NCBI RefSeq assembly: GCF_017939745.1
Contig: NZ_JAGKQQ010000001.1
Coordinates: 2,728,001-2,792,000, forward strand
DNA length: 64,000 nucleotides
DNA from: Gemmata palustris
GTDB lineage: Bacteria; Planctomycetota; Planctomycetia; Gemmatales; Gemmataceae
Reading direction: 5' to 3'
A model generated the notes under the pieces. The model was not told the DNA's origin. It worked only from the letters and a program-made list of their open reading frames with translations, and ran no database searches. The translations under genes and the position numbers were made by a program. The stretch's first letter is position 1; each line of letters starts with the position of its first letter. Shown piece by piece: positions 53,102 through 62,144 of this stretch.

Positions 53102-56100
53102 ATGCGCCAATACACACTCTCGCTACTACTTCTGCTCTCACCCTCACTCGCGTTCGCGCAGAACGACGCGAAGGTGCCCGACCCGGACCCGGAACTGGAG
53201 CGCAAGACGTTTACCGTCGCGCCCGGGTTCGAGGTGAGCCTGTTCGCGGCCGACCCGCTGCTGGCGAAGCCGATCCAGATGAACTTCGACCCGCAGGGGC
53301 GGTTGTGGATCGCGTCGAGCGAGATCTACCCGCAAATCAAGCCGGGCGAGAAAGCGAACGACAAGATCATCGTCCTCGAAGACACCAACGGCGACGGGAA
53401 GGCCGACAAGACCACCGTGTTCGCGGACGGACTGCTCATCCCGACCGGGCTCGAACCCGGTGACGGCGGCGTGTACGTCGCGAACAGCACCGAACTCGTT
53501 CACCTGAGCGCGAGCAAGCCCGGCGGCAAGGCCGACAAGAAGCGCGTGCTGCTGAGCGGGTTCGGCACGGAAGACACGCACCACATCATCCACACGTTCC
53601 GCTGGGGGCCGGACTGCCGGCTGTACTTCAACCAGTCGATTTACATTCACAGCCACATCGAAACGCCGAGCGGCGTGAAGCGTCTGAACGCGGGCGGCAT
53701 CTGGCGGTACAACCCGGACAAGACAGAACTCGACGTCTTCGCCCGCGGCTGGGTGAACACATGGGGCCACGCCTTCGACAAGTACGGGCAGTCGCTCGCG
53801 ACCGACGGTGCGGGCGGTGAGGGCATCAACCACGCGATCCCCGGCGCCTACTATCTCACGTCCGTCGGCCCGCACGCCCAGCGCTTGCTGCACGGGATGA
53901 ACCCCGGCTCGCCGAAGTATTGCGGCCTCGAAGTGATCTCGGGCCGGCACTTCCCGGACGACTGGCAGGGCGACGTCGTCACCAACGACTTCCGCGGGCA
54001 CCGCGTGTGCCGGTTCAAGCTTCAAGAAGACGGCAGCACGTTCGCCGCGCGAGAGATGACGGAAGTCATCAAGAGCAACCACCCCGCGTTCCGCCCGATC
54101 GACGTGAAGATGGGGCCGGACGGCGCGCTGTACATCGCGGACTGGTACAACCCGATCATCCAGCACGGCGAAGTGGACTTCCGCGACCCGCGCCGCGACC
54201 ACACGCACGGCCGCATCTGGCGCGTGACCGCAAAGGGCCGCGATCTCGTGAAGAACCCGAAGCTCACCGACGCGACCATTCCCCAACTGCTGGAACAACT
54301 GAAGTCGCCCGAACAGTGGACGCGCCAACAAGCCAAGCGCGTGCTCAAGGAGCGCGGCGCGGAAAAGGTGCTGCCGGAACTCGCGAAATGGGTCGCGGCT
54401 CAGCCGAAAGAGAACGAGGACGCCCGACTCGAAGCAGCGTGGATGTACCAGTCGCTTGCGGAATTCGATCCCAATAACAATTACCTGGCACTGCTCGAAG
54501 AACTACTGCAAGCCAAGCAAAAATCGGTTCGTGCTGCCGCGGTCCGCCTCCTTTCTCACCACCATGAGATGGTCGCGCGTCCGCACATTCGCCCGTGGCT
54601 GGAGCGCGCCGTTTCGGACCCCAGCCCCCTGGTCCGCCTTGAAGCGGTCCGGGCCACGATTTCGTTAATTAAGACGTTGCCCGAGGAGGCCGTTCTCGGC
54701 ACCGACGTCGCTCTGCGTGCGCTGAACCAACCAATGGACCGCACACTCGATTACGCACTGTGGTTGACCGCACGCGAACTCGAACCGTACTGGCTCCCCG
54801 AGTTCCAGTCCGGGAAACTCACCTTCGGAGGCGACGCGAAGAAGCTCGCGTTCGCACTCAACGCGATCGGCAACAAGGACACCGTGAAGCCGGTTCTCGC
54901 GCTCATTGATGCCGGTAAGGTACCGAAGGAGAACGTTCACGGGCTGTACCTGCTGCTCGCGCAGATCGGCGGATCGGAAGAGTTGGGCAAGGTGTTCGCC
55001 CACGCGGACCGTGACACCGGTGTGAGCGCGGAGCAACGAAACGCCCTCTTCCTCGCGCTGGAAGACGCGGTCCGAACACGAAAAGTCGCCGCACCCAAAA
55101 ACGCCGACCAACTCCACGCGATCATCGATGAGATCAACACCCAACCGGACAGCAAAACGCGGCCCGCGTCGCGTTCGGCACTTCGGCTCGCGGGGCTGTG
55201 GAGGATCGGCGGCCTGCGCCCGACACTGGAAAGCATCGCCAAGTCCGAAAAGGTTGTCGATTCGGCCGACCGTACTGCAGCACTCGAAGGGCTTGCACTG
55301 TTCGGCGACGCGAATGCGAAAGCGTTCATCACGAAGCTCAGTAGTTCGGAACAGAAACCGGACGTGCGTCGACTCGCCATCGTCGTCCTTACCGCGCTCG
55401 ATACGCCCGCGGCGGCGGCCGAAGCCGCGAAGTTCCTCCCGGACGCCAAGCCCGACGAAGCGCTGATTGACCTGTTCGCGGCGTTCGTCAATCGGAAGGG
55501 CGGCGCGACCGTGCTGGCGAAAGCGCTCGCAGACAAGAAGCTCCCGGCGGATGTCGCGAAGATCGGCCTGAAGGCGGTTCGCGCCGCGGGCCAACCGGCC
55601 GACGACCTGACCGCAGCGCTCACGAAGGCCGGCGACCTCACGGCCGCTCGCAAACCGCCGACCGAGGCCGAAGTGAAAGCAATCGCCGCGGACGCACTCA
55701 AAACGGGCGACGCGGCACGCGGAGAGGCAGTGTACCGCCGCAAGGAGCTCCAGTGCCTCGCGTGCCACGCTTATGGTGGCGCCGGCGGGCAGGTCGGCCC
55801 GGACCTCACCAGCATCGGCGCCAGCGCCCAAGCCGACTACGTCGTCGATTCACTCCTACTGCCGCACAAAGCGATCAAGGAGGGCTTCGACGTGACGCGG
55901 ATCGTTACGACCGAGGACCAGGTCGTTCAGGGGATCAAGGTACGCGAAGGCAACGGGGTGCTCGTGCTCCGCACGGCCGAAGACAAGGAGATCACGATCC
56001 CGGTGAAGGACATCGCGGAGCGCACGAAGTCCACCAAGTCCCTCATGCCCGAAGGGTTGACGGACCAGCTCACGAAGCAGGATTTCGCGGACCTCGTGCG

Positions 56101-56602
56101 GTACATTTCGGAACTCGGTAAGGTCGGTGGGGCTTACGCCCCGAGCAAGGCCCGCGTCGTCCGGCGCTGGCAGGTGATCGAGCCGACCAACGCGAACCTG
56201 AACGCCTTCCGGCGCGCCCGCGTTTCGGCCGCCGCGGAAGCAGAAAGCCCGTTCTCGTGGGCTCCTGCGTACTCGAAGGTGTCGGGCGATTTGCCGCTCG
56301 CAGAGCAACCGAAGTTCACCGTGTGGAACGATACCGCGCCGCAAACGGTGCTGCGCTTCCAACTCGACGTTACTACCGCCGGGGCCGCGAAACTGAAGTT
56401 CAACTCGGTCGCGGGCCTGACGGTGTACGTGGGCAACACGCCCATCGAACCGAAGCCGGAAACGGTCCTCGATCTGAAGGCCGGCGTGCAAACGGTGACG
56501 ATCCTCATCGACCGCTCGAAGCGCGCGACCGAAGACGTGCGGATCGAGTTGGACGACGTGGAGAAATCCCCCGCACGTGTCGCGGTCGTGGGTGGAAAGT
56601 GA
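53102..56602 (+). CDS. PVC-type heme-binding dehydrogenase with HEAT repeats
   Basis: The 1166-aa exported protein (signal MRQYTLSLLLLLSPSLAFAQ) has an N-terminal beta-propeller of the membrane-bound dehydrogenase type (residues 35-420: VLEDTNGDGKADKTTVFADG, WGPDCRLYFNQS, WYNPIIQHGE), a HEAT-like helical middle (about 450-860), and a C-terminal c-type heme domain with CLACH at 885-889. Such proteins are hallmark planctomycete/verrucomicrobial genes, probably oxidising sugars or alcohols; the substrate is unknown. ATG 53102 is used because the upstream frame crosses the REP-like repeat. Confidence 0.93.
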   Translation: MRQYTLSLLLLLSPSLAFAQNDAKVPDPDPELERKTFTVAPGFEVSLFAADPLLAKPIQMNFDPQGRLWIASSEIYPQIKPGEKANDKIIVLEDTNGDGKADKTTVFADGLLIPTGLEPGDGGVYVANSTELVHLSASKPGGKADKKRVLLSGFGTEDTHHIIHTFRWGPDCRLYFNQSIYIHSHIETPSGVKRLNAGGIWRYNPDKTELDVFARGWVNTWGHAFDKYGQSLATDGAGGEGINHAIPGAYYLTSVGPHAQRLLHGMNPGSPKYCGLEVISGRHFPDDWQGDVVTNDFRGHRVCRFKLQEDGSTFAAREMTEVIKSNHPAFRPIDVKMGPDGALYIADWYNPIIQHGEVDFRDPRRDHTHGRIWRVTAKGRDLVKNPKLTDATIPQLLEQLKSPEQWTRQQAKRVLKERGAEKVLPELAKWVAAQPKENEDARLEAAWMYQSLAEFDPNNNYLALLEELLQAKQKSVRAAAVRLLSHHHEMVARPHIRPWLERAVSDPSPLVRLEAVRATISLIKTLPEEAVLGTDVALRALNQPMDRTLDYALWLTARELEPYWLPEFQSGKLTFGGDAKKLAFALNAIGNKDTVKPVLALIDAGKVPKENVHGLYLLLAQIGGSEELGKVFAHADRDTGVSAEQRNALFLALEDAVRTRKVAAPKNADQLHAIIDEINTQPDSKTRPASRSALRLAGLWRIGGLRPTLESIAKSEKVVDSADRTAALEGLALFGDANAKAFITKLSSSEQKPDVRRLAIVVLTALDTPAAAAEAAKFLPDAKPDEALIDLFAAFVNRKGGATVLAKALADKKLPADVAKIGLKAVRAAGQPADDLTAALTKAGDLTAARKPPTEAEVKAIAADALKTGDAARGEAVYRRKELQCLACHAYGGAGGQVGPDLTSIGASAQADYVVDSLLLPHKAIKEGFDVTRIVTTEDQVVQGIKVREGNGVLVLRTAEDKEITIPVKDIAERTKSTKSLMPEGLTDQLTKQDFADLVRYISELGKVGGAYAPSKARVVRRWQVIEPTNANLNAFRRARVSAAAEAESPFSWAPAYSKVSGDLPLAEQPKFTVWNDTAPQTVLRFQLDVTTAGAAKLKFNSVAGLTVYVGNTPIEPKPETVLDLKAGVQTVTILIDRSKRATEDVRIELDDVEKSPARVAVVGGK

Positions 56603-56640
56603 AGTTTCGTGGAGCGCGGGTCGTCACCCGCTGAATGCGT

Positions 56641-56668
56641 GCTCCGGGTAACTAAAATCGCCCGGAGC
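56641..56668 (+). terminator. Hairpin after the dehydrogenase gene
   Basis: GCTCCGGG at 56641-56648 pairs exactly with CCCGGAGC at 56661-56668 across a 12-nt loop, followed by TATTTCGG. It lies 39 bp after the stop and is a plausible, weak terminator. Confidence 0.6.
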
Positions 56669-56687
56669 TATTTCGGTTTGCGTATGG

Positions 56688-56781
56688 CGAGCCGCGACCA
56701 CAAGGGAGCGGGAGGCACAAAGCTACCGGTGCCATTCCTACACTGGGAGCCACGGCTCCGCTCCCTTGCGGTCGCGGCTCG
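56688..56781. repeat. REP-like inverted repeat, copy 3
   Basis: Arms 56688-56711 and 56758-56781 match at 23 of 24 bases with the GACC-CAAGG core of the REP-like family. It lies between the dehydrogenase and CbiM genes. Confidence 0.8.
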
Positions 56782-56859
56782 TTTGCCCAATACGACGAAC
56801 TCGAAACGAGACCAAATGCCCTGACTTGCGGGTAAGCCCCGCGCTCCACCGAAGGCGAC

Positions 56860-57534
56860 ATGCACGTTCCCCTTTTCGCCGTTCACTTGTCGGACGGGGC
56901 GCTCGCGACCGCGTGGTTGGCGTCCGGCTTCGGTGGCCTGGCGGTCATGCTCGTGTTCGCGATGTGGAAGGTGCGCGAGGAGGAGATCCCGCGCATCGGC
57001 GTATTCACGGCCGCGTTCTTCGTCGCGTCCAGCGTTCACATCAAGCTCGGGGTGCTACCCACCAGTGTTCACCTCATCCTGAACGGGCTCGTTGGGGTCA
57101 TACTCGGGCGCCGGGCCCCACTCGCGATCGCAATCGGTTTGGGGCTGCAGTACCTGCTGCTCCAACACGGCGGGTATTCCACCCTCGGCATCAATGCCTG
57201 TATCGTGGGTATCCCGGCACTCATCGCGGGCGCGCTGTACCCCGTGCTCCGACGCCTGCGCGTGCCCGCTTTCGTTCGCGGCGTGCTGCTGGGTGGGGGG
57301 GCCGTGGCCGGCGCGGTCGTGCTGAACTTCCTCGTACTGCTGCTCGGTGGTAAAGACGATTGGGAACGACTCGCGCAGTTGGTCCTGCTCGCGCACATCC
57401 CCGTTGTCATCGTCGAAGGAGCAATGCTCGGTGTACTGGTGAGCTATTTGGAAAAGGTGAAGCCCGAGATGCTCGGTTCGCGGCGCGAGCCGCCAAAGCC
57501 AAACACCCCACCCAACGAAGACACTTCCTGGTAA
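56860..57534 (+). CDS. cbiM: CbiM-like cobalt/nickel ECF transporter component
   Basis: The 224-aa protein has about six membrane segments and belongs to the CbiM/NikM family of substrate-capture components, which bind Ni2+ or Co2+ through an N-terminal Met-His motif. Here the start is MHVPLFAVHLSDG; family members usually read MHIPDGFL, so this N-terminus contains an insertion before the LSDG stretch. No CbiQ or CbiO gene is in the window, so this component either pairs with distant genes or acts alone. Confidence 0.8.
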   Translation: MHVPLFAVHLSDGALATAWLASGFGGLAVMLVFAMWKVREEEIPRIGVFTAAFFVASSVHIKLGVLPTSVHLILNGLVGVILGRRAPLAIAIGLGLQYLLLQHGGYSTLGINACIVGIPALIAGALYPVLRRLRVPAFVRGVLLGGGAVAGAVVLNFLVLLLGGKDDWERLAQLVLLAHIPVVIVEGAMLGVLVSYLEKVKPEMLGSRREPPKPNTPPNEDTSW

Positions 57535-57536
57535 AC

Positions 57537-57557
57537 GGGCCGGAAGACATCCGGCCC
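57537..57557. terminator. Hairpin between convergent cbiM and mutS2
   Basis: GGGCCGGA and TCCGGCCC form a perfect 8-bp stem with loop AGACA in the 29-bp gap between the two stop codons. It can serve both strands. Confidence 0.7.
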
Positions 57558-57563
57558 GCCCAA

Positions 57564-59603
57564 TCACGTCACCGGGAATATCTCTTCAAAAGGGACTTCC
57601 CACTGCCCGATGCCGACGCTCACGGTGACGGTCTGTTTCTTCGCGTCCACCTTCACAACCTTGCCGTTCGAGCCGAACCGCTGCACCGTCACCACCGTAC
57701 CGGCTTTCAGTGTCGCACGTAATTCGTTGAGTGCGACCCGGTCTGCAGCTTCCTTATCGAGAGCGCGGCGCTCGCGCTCGAACGACTCCTTCGCGCGGTC
57801 CGCATCGTGCTTGGCGGCAAGCGCGTCCACCTTTGCCTGTTCTGCTTCGAGGCGCAGTTCCTGGAGGCGGGCGAGTTCACCGGTCTTGCCCTTGCGCCTC
57901 TTCAGATACTTGTGAGCTCTGCGCAGAAGATCCTTCGGGAGCTTCAAGCGCCGGGCGATCTTGAGCGCGTTACTCATCCCGAACTGGCCGATGTGCAGCC
58001 GATAGGTGGGCCGCATCGTCTCGATGTCGAACTCCACCGCTCCGTTCTCGGCCCGGTCGTTGTTGAAAGCGTAGGTCTTCAGGTCGCCGAGGTGCGTCGT
58101 CACGATCGCGCGGCACCGGACCGCGTCGAGCTGGTCGAGGATTGCTCGACCGAGTGCGGCCCCTTCGGTGGGATCGGTGCCGGCCCCGAGTTCGTCGAGC
58201 AGAATCAGGCTCTGGTCGTCCGCGGTGCGGAAGATCGACGCGATGCGCGAGACGTGTGAGCTGAAGGTGCTGAGTGACTGTTCGAGACTCTGCTCGTCGC
58301 CGATGTCGGCCAGGATGTGTCTAAACACCGGAACCAAACTGCCCTCGCCCGCGGGTATGTGCATCCCGCACTGTGCCATTAAGCACAACAGACCTGTCGT
58401 CTTCAGCGTGACCGTTTTGCCGCCCGTATTCGGTCCCGTAATCACCAGGATGTTGAACCCGATCCCGAGCCGAATATCGATCGGAACGACCGAGCGCGGG
58501 GCGCGGGGTACTGGGCGCGGGGCGGAAGCATCGGAGTCGGGCGGATCAACTGTCTTCGCGGATTCGTTCGCCTTTTGTTCCGCGTTCCGCGCTCCGCGCT
58601 CCGTGCTCGGCACGGGATCGTTGCGGAACATCGATTCGAGGAGCGGGTGGCGCGCTTGTCGGAGCCAGAGTCGGCCCTCGGTGTTCACGTCCGGCGGGTA
58701 CATGTTGAAGTCGCGTGCGTGCCGGGCCTTCGCGGTGATGAGGTCGAGTTTCGCGATCACATCGAGGGCGAACACCAGCGGATTCGCGACGCGGCCGACT
58801 TCGCTACTGAGCCGCCGGAGCACGCGCTTCACTTCGCGGTCCTCGTCGGCCTTCAGTTGCACGCGCTCGGCACTGAGGTTCGAGATGCTCGCGGGCTCGA
58901 TGAACACCGTTTCGCCGGTGCCGCTCATACGGTGAACGACGCCGTTGACCTTGTGCCGGTGGTTCACCGAGACGGGTAGGACGTAGTGATCGCCGTGGAC
59001 GGTCGCGTTCGGGTAGCTCAGGATCTTTCGCAATTCCGGATCGCGCAGGAGGCGCCGGATTTCCGCCTTCACTTTTTCGTCGAGGTCGAAGAGCTTTTGG
59101 CGCACCGCAGCGAGATCGCGACTCGCCATATCGAGAACGTGCCCGCGTCCATCAATACACCCGCCGATGGATTTGCCGACGGTACCGAGATCCTCGATGC
59201 CCGAGAGGTGGTCGATGATGCCCGAGAGGTGTTCCGCGAGGCGCATTCGGTAGCGGTACATTGCGCCGGTACAGTTGAGAGCTTCCGCCACTTCGATGAG
59301 TTGCTCGGCCGTGAGCATGGTGCCGATCTTGGCGCGCCGGGCTATCAATCTCACGTCATGAAGGCCGCTAAACGGCGGAGCCTGGTTCAGCCCCAGTGCT
59401 TCGACCATCTCGGTCGTGAGGGCGATTTCCTTGCGAATCGCGGCCGAATCGGTCGAGGGCTCGATCTGCCGGGCGAGGTCGCGCCCCAGCGAAGAGGCCG
59501 CGTAATCGGCGAGCAGAGCGCGGACCTTATCGAATCCGAGGAGATCGAGCGTGTGAGCGTCCATGAGGGCCAAATCGGTCCGTGTTGCTTCGAGGGTAAT
59601 CAT
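57564..59603 (-). CDS. mutS2: MutS2 ATPase lacking the Smr domain
   Basis: The 679-aa protein is a MutS2-family ATPase: an N-terminal core/clamp region (about 1-320), P-loop GPNTGGKTVTLKT near residue 388, Walker B and signature (LILLDELGAGTDPTEG, GRAILDQL), and a C-terminal KOW-like module (GTVVTVQRFGSNGKVVKV). The usual C-terminal Smr nuclease domain of about 80 residues is missing; the protein stops directly after KOW. A low-complexity Pro/Ala/Arg insertion lies at about 331-371. ATG 59603 is the best start. MutS2 acts in recombination control or ribosome rescue depending on species, and the Smr loss may change that. Confidence 0.9.
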   Translation of the reverse strand: MITLEATRTDLALMDAHTLDLLGFDKVRALLADYAASSLGRDLARQIEPSTDSAAIRKEIALTTEMVEALGLNQAPPFSGLHDVRLIARRAKIGTMLTAEQLIEVAEALNCTGAMYRYRMRLAEHLSGIIDHLSGIEDLGTVGKSIGGCIDGRGHVLDMASRDLAAVRQKLFDLDEKVKAEIRRLLRDPELRKILSYPNATVHGDHYVLPVSVNHRHKVNGVVHRMSGTGETVFIEPASISNLSAERVQLKADEDREVKRVLRRLSSEVGRVANPLVFALDVIAKLDLITAKARHARDFNMYPPDVNTEGRLWLRQARHPLLESMFRNDPVPSTERGARNAEQKANESAKTVDPPDSDASAPRPVPRAPRSVVPIDIRLGIGFNILVITGPNTGGKTVTLKTTGLLCLMAQCGMHIPAGEGSLVPVFRHILADIGDEQSLEQSLSTFSSHVSRIASIFRTADDQSLILLDELGAGTDPTEGAALGRAILDQLDAVRCRAIVTTHLGDLKTYAFNNDRAENGAVEFDIETMRPTYRLHIGQFGMSNALKIARRLKLPKDLLRRAHKYLKRRKGKTGELARLQELRLEAEQAKVDALAAKHDADRAKESFERERRALDKEAADRVALNELRATLKAGTVVTVQRFGSNGKVVKVDAKKQTVTVSVGIGQWEVPFEEIFPVT
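58490..58610. repeat. Inverted-repeat insertion inside mutS2
   Basis: Arms at 58490-58526 and 58578-58610 of GCGGGG/CCGCGC-type words are imperfect inverted complements, and the whole stretch is translated in frame as the Pro/Arg/Ala insertion of MutS2. It resembles the intergenic repeats elsewhere in the window in layout, though not in exact sequence. Confidence 0.65.
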
Positions 59604-59764
59604 GCCCCACAAGACACCTCGGCGCGCGGCCGGGTTCGGGGCCAGGGAATTGTACGTACCCGGAGCGCTTCGGGCGTTCCGGTGCGATGTGAACCGCCCG
59701 CCGCGCACCCCGGTCCGTATACTGAGTTTCCGCGGACCGAGACATTTTCAGTCGGGAGATGGTA

Positions 59765-61681
59765 ATGGCCGAGTGGCAACGAACACACACCTGCGAACAG
59801 CTTCGCGAGGAACACGTCGGGCAGACGATCACGCTCAACGGGTGGGTGCTGACCGTTCGCGATAACGGGCACCAGCTCTTCACCGACCTCCGCGACCGCT
59901 ACGGCCTAACGCAGGTGGTGTTCAACAGGGCCGACAACGCCGAACTGTTCACCCAAGCGAAGGAACTGAAGAGCGAGTGGGTGGTGTCCGTGACCGGGCT
60001 CGTCCGCAAGCGGTTGGAAGGTGCGGCCCGCGCCGACATCTCCACCGGCGAGATCGAGGTCGAGGCGAAGACGCTGCGTGTGCTGAACCAGTGCCCGCCG
60101 CTGCCCTTTGAAATCAGCGAGTTCGGCAGCGAACTCGCGAACGAAGACCTCCGGCTCCAGTACCGCTACCTCGACTTGCGCCGGCGCTCGCTCCAGAAGG
60201 TGCTGATCCTGCGCCACCGGTTGTGCAAGGTGATCCGCGACTACATGGACGCCCACAACTTCCTCGAAGTCGAAACCCCGCTGCTCGGGAAGAGCACGCC
60301 CGAAGGCGCGCGCGACTACCTCGTGCCCAGCCGCGTGTTCAACGGCGAGTTCTTCGCGCTGCCGCAATCGCCGCAGTTGTACAAGCAACTGCTGATGATT
60401 TCGGGCTACGACCGGTACTTCCAGATCGCGCGCTGCCTCCGCGACGAGGACTTGCGGGCCGACCGCCAGCCCGAGTTCACGCAGCTCGACGTCGAAATGT
60501 CGTTCGTCGAGCGCGAGGACGTCACCGGCGTCATGGAGCGGCTCGCGGTCGACATCTTCGACAAGTGCCTCGGCGTGAAGCTGAACCTGCCGTTCCCGCG
60601 CCTGAGCTACGCGGAGGCCATGTCCAAGTACGGCTCCGACAAGCCGGACCTGCGGTTCGGCCTGGAAATCACGGACGTCACCGACATTGCCGGCGCGAGC
60701 GAGGCGCAGTTCTTCAAGGACGCGATCGCGGCCGGAGGGGTGGTCCGCGCGATCAACGCGAAGGGCGCGGCTGCGGCGCAGGACGCGAAGAAGGCGCCGC
60801 TGTTCAGCAACACCGCGCTGAAGCCCGGTGGCGAACTGGCGAAAGTGACCGAGACGTACAAGGCGAAGGGACTGGCGTGGCTCAAGGTGGAGGGCGGCAA
60901 GTTCACCGGTTCCATCGAGAAGTTCCTCTCGGACGAACTGAAGGCCAAACTCACCGAGCGCCTCGGCACGGCCGACGGCGACCTGCTCTTGATCGTCGCG
61001 GGACCGGAAGCGATCGTGTGCGACGCACTCGGAGCGCTGCGCATCCACCTCGCGACGCGGCTCAAACTCTACCGGAACTGGTGGGAAGAGAAGGCCGAGC
61101 ACGACGAATCCGAGAAGAAAAAAGCGGACGCCGCCAAGAAGAAGAAAGAGAACTACGCCCCGGTCCCGTTCCAGCCGCGCGCCGAGCACTTTAACTTCGC
61201 TTGGGTGCTCGACTTCCCGATGTTCGGGTGGGACGACGAGGAGAAGAAGTGGGCCGCGATGCACCACCCGTTCACCGCGCCGATGGACGAAGACCTGCCC
61301 CACTTCTGGCAGAACGAGTCACTCGGTAAGGTGCGGGCCAAGGCCTACGACATGGTGCTGAACGGCTACGAGGTCGGCGGCGGGAGCATCCGTATCCACC
61401 GCCAGGACGTGCAGAGCCGCGTGTTTGAGATCCTCGGCATGAACCCCGAGGAAGCCAAGGCGCGGTTCGGCTTCCTGTTGGACGCCCTCCAGAGTGGCGC
61501 GCCGCCCCACGGCGGCATCGCCCTCGGTCTGGACCGCTGGGCCATGATTATTGCGGGGACGACCAACATTCGTGACGTGATCGCGTTCCCGAAGAACCAG
61601 CGCGCCCGCGACCTGATGACGGGTGCCCCGGCGTGTGTTGATGAAAGGCAGTTGAAAGAATTGGGAGTGAAGTTGAGTTGA
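59765..61681 (+). CDS. aspS: Aspartyl-tRNA synthetase
   Basis: The 638-aa class II synthetase charges tRNA(Asp), or tRNA(Asp/Asn) if non-discriminating. An N-terminal anticodon-binding OB fold (WVLTVRDNGHQLFTDLRDRYG), motif 2 (ARCLRDEDLRADRQPEFTQL) and motif 3 (GGIALGLDRW near 575) are present, with the bacterial GAD insertion at about 305-435. A Lys/Glu-rich stretch at about 441-466 is unusual. GGGAG precedes ATG 59765, favoured over ATG 59759. A strong terminator follows. Confidence 0.95.
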   Translation: MAEWQRTHTCEQLREEHVGQTITLNGWVLTVRDNGHQLFTDLRDRYGLTQVVFNRADNAELFTQAKELKSEWVVSVTGLVRKRLEGAARADISTGEIEVEAKTLRVLNQCPPLPFEISEFGSELANEDLRLQYRYLDLRRRSLQKVLILRHRLCKVIRDYMDAHNFLEVETPLLGKSTPEGARDYLVPSRVFNGEFFALPQSPQLYKQLLMISGYDRYFQIARCLRDEDLRADRQPEFTQLDVEMSFVEREDVTGVMERLAVDIFDKCLGVKLNLPFPRLSYAEAMSKYGSDKPDLRFGLEITDVTDIAGASEAQFFKDAIAAGGVVRAINAKGAAAAQDAKKAPLFSNTALKPGGELAKVTETYKAKGLAWLKVEGGKFTGSIEKFLSDELKAKLTERLGTADGDLLLIVAGPEAIVCDALGALRIHLATRLKLYRNWWEEKAEHDESEKKKADAAKKKKENYAPVPFQPRAEHFNFAWVLDFPMFGWDDEEKKWAAMHHPFTAPMDEDLPHFWQNESLGKVRAKAYDMVLNGYEVGGGSIRIHRQDVQSRVFEILGMNPEEAKARFGFLLDALQSGAPPHGGIALGLDRWAMIIAGTTNIRDVIAFPKNQRARDLMTGAPACVDERQLKELGVKLS

Positions 61682-61785
61682 TTTCGCGCAAGTCGCGTGA
61701 GACGTTGCGTTGACTGGGTAGAGCGGGAGTCGGGGTGGGAAACCGCTCCAGCCCCGCTCGCAGGCAAACTCTTCCCCGAGTTAGA

Positions 61786-61818
61786 GGCCCGCCGGGACGG
61801 TCCCGGTGGGCCTTTTTT
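61786..61818 (+). terminator. Intrinsic terminator of aspS
   Basis: A 12-bp stem (GGCCCGCCGGGA with TCCCGGTGGGCC, one G-T pair) and 3-nt loop are followed by TTTTTT at 61813-61818. Confidence 0.92.
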
Positions 61819-61843
61819 CGTGCGCACTTCTGCGCACCGCGCT

Positions 61844-61963
61844 TCACAGCGCCAATAGTGGCGGCGTTCCTTCCGGTCCCGGTGGCCACCACCAGTGACG
61901 GAAGAGGTAGACGATCACCCCGGCCGCGGGCAGCCCAACTTGTGCAACAGATGTAATTTCCAT
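61844..61963 (-). CDS. Possible 39-aa single-pass membrane peptide
   Basis: An ATG at 61963 opens a 39-codon frame ending at a TGA at 61844-61846. The peptide begins MEITSVAQVGLPAAGVIVYLF, is hydrophobic to residue 21, then has RHWWWPPGPEGTPP, a pattern seen in small membrane proteins. The ribosome binding site is weak and no homologue is recognised, so this could be chance. Confidence 0.35.
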   Translation of the reverse strand: MEITSVAQVGLPAAGVIVYLFRHWWWPPGPEGTPPLLAL

Positions 61964-62072
61964 GATGCGGACCCCGCGTGCAGCCTTGCTCTGTGAGCGA
62001 TCGGGCTACACATGGGTACGCAAACGACAGACCGGACCGGGCAATAAACGGTCGATAAGAGCCGCGGATTAC

Positions 62073-62129
62073 GCGGATGGCACGGATCTAAACCGAATAC
62101 CGTTTTCGATTTAGGTCCGTGCTATCCGC
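62073..62129. repeat. Inverted repeat upstream of the cytochrome 3' end
   Basis: Arms 62073-62092 and 62110-62129 match at 18 of 20 bases around a 17-nt spacer (GCGGATgGCACGGATcTAAA type). It lies 15 bp after the stop of the cytochrome gene and may act as a terminator for it. Confidence 0.7.
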
Positions 62130-62144
62130 AGCATTTTTCTCAAC

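Larger units (their letters stand above)
61682..62144. other. 463-bp gap with terminator, small ORF and repeat
   Basis: The gap holds the aspS terminator (61786-61818), a possible 39-aa membrane peptide on the minus strand (61844-61963) and an inverted repeat (62073-62129). Nothing else stands out. Confidence 0.5.

Noticed and set aside
56603-56859. Possible cobalamin riboswitch upstream of cbiM
   Set aside because: No B12-box consensus or expected fold is visible; the space is filled by a terminator hairpin and a REP-like repeat.
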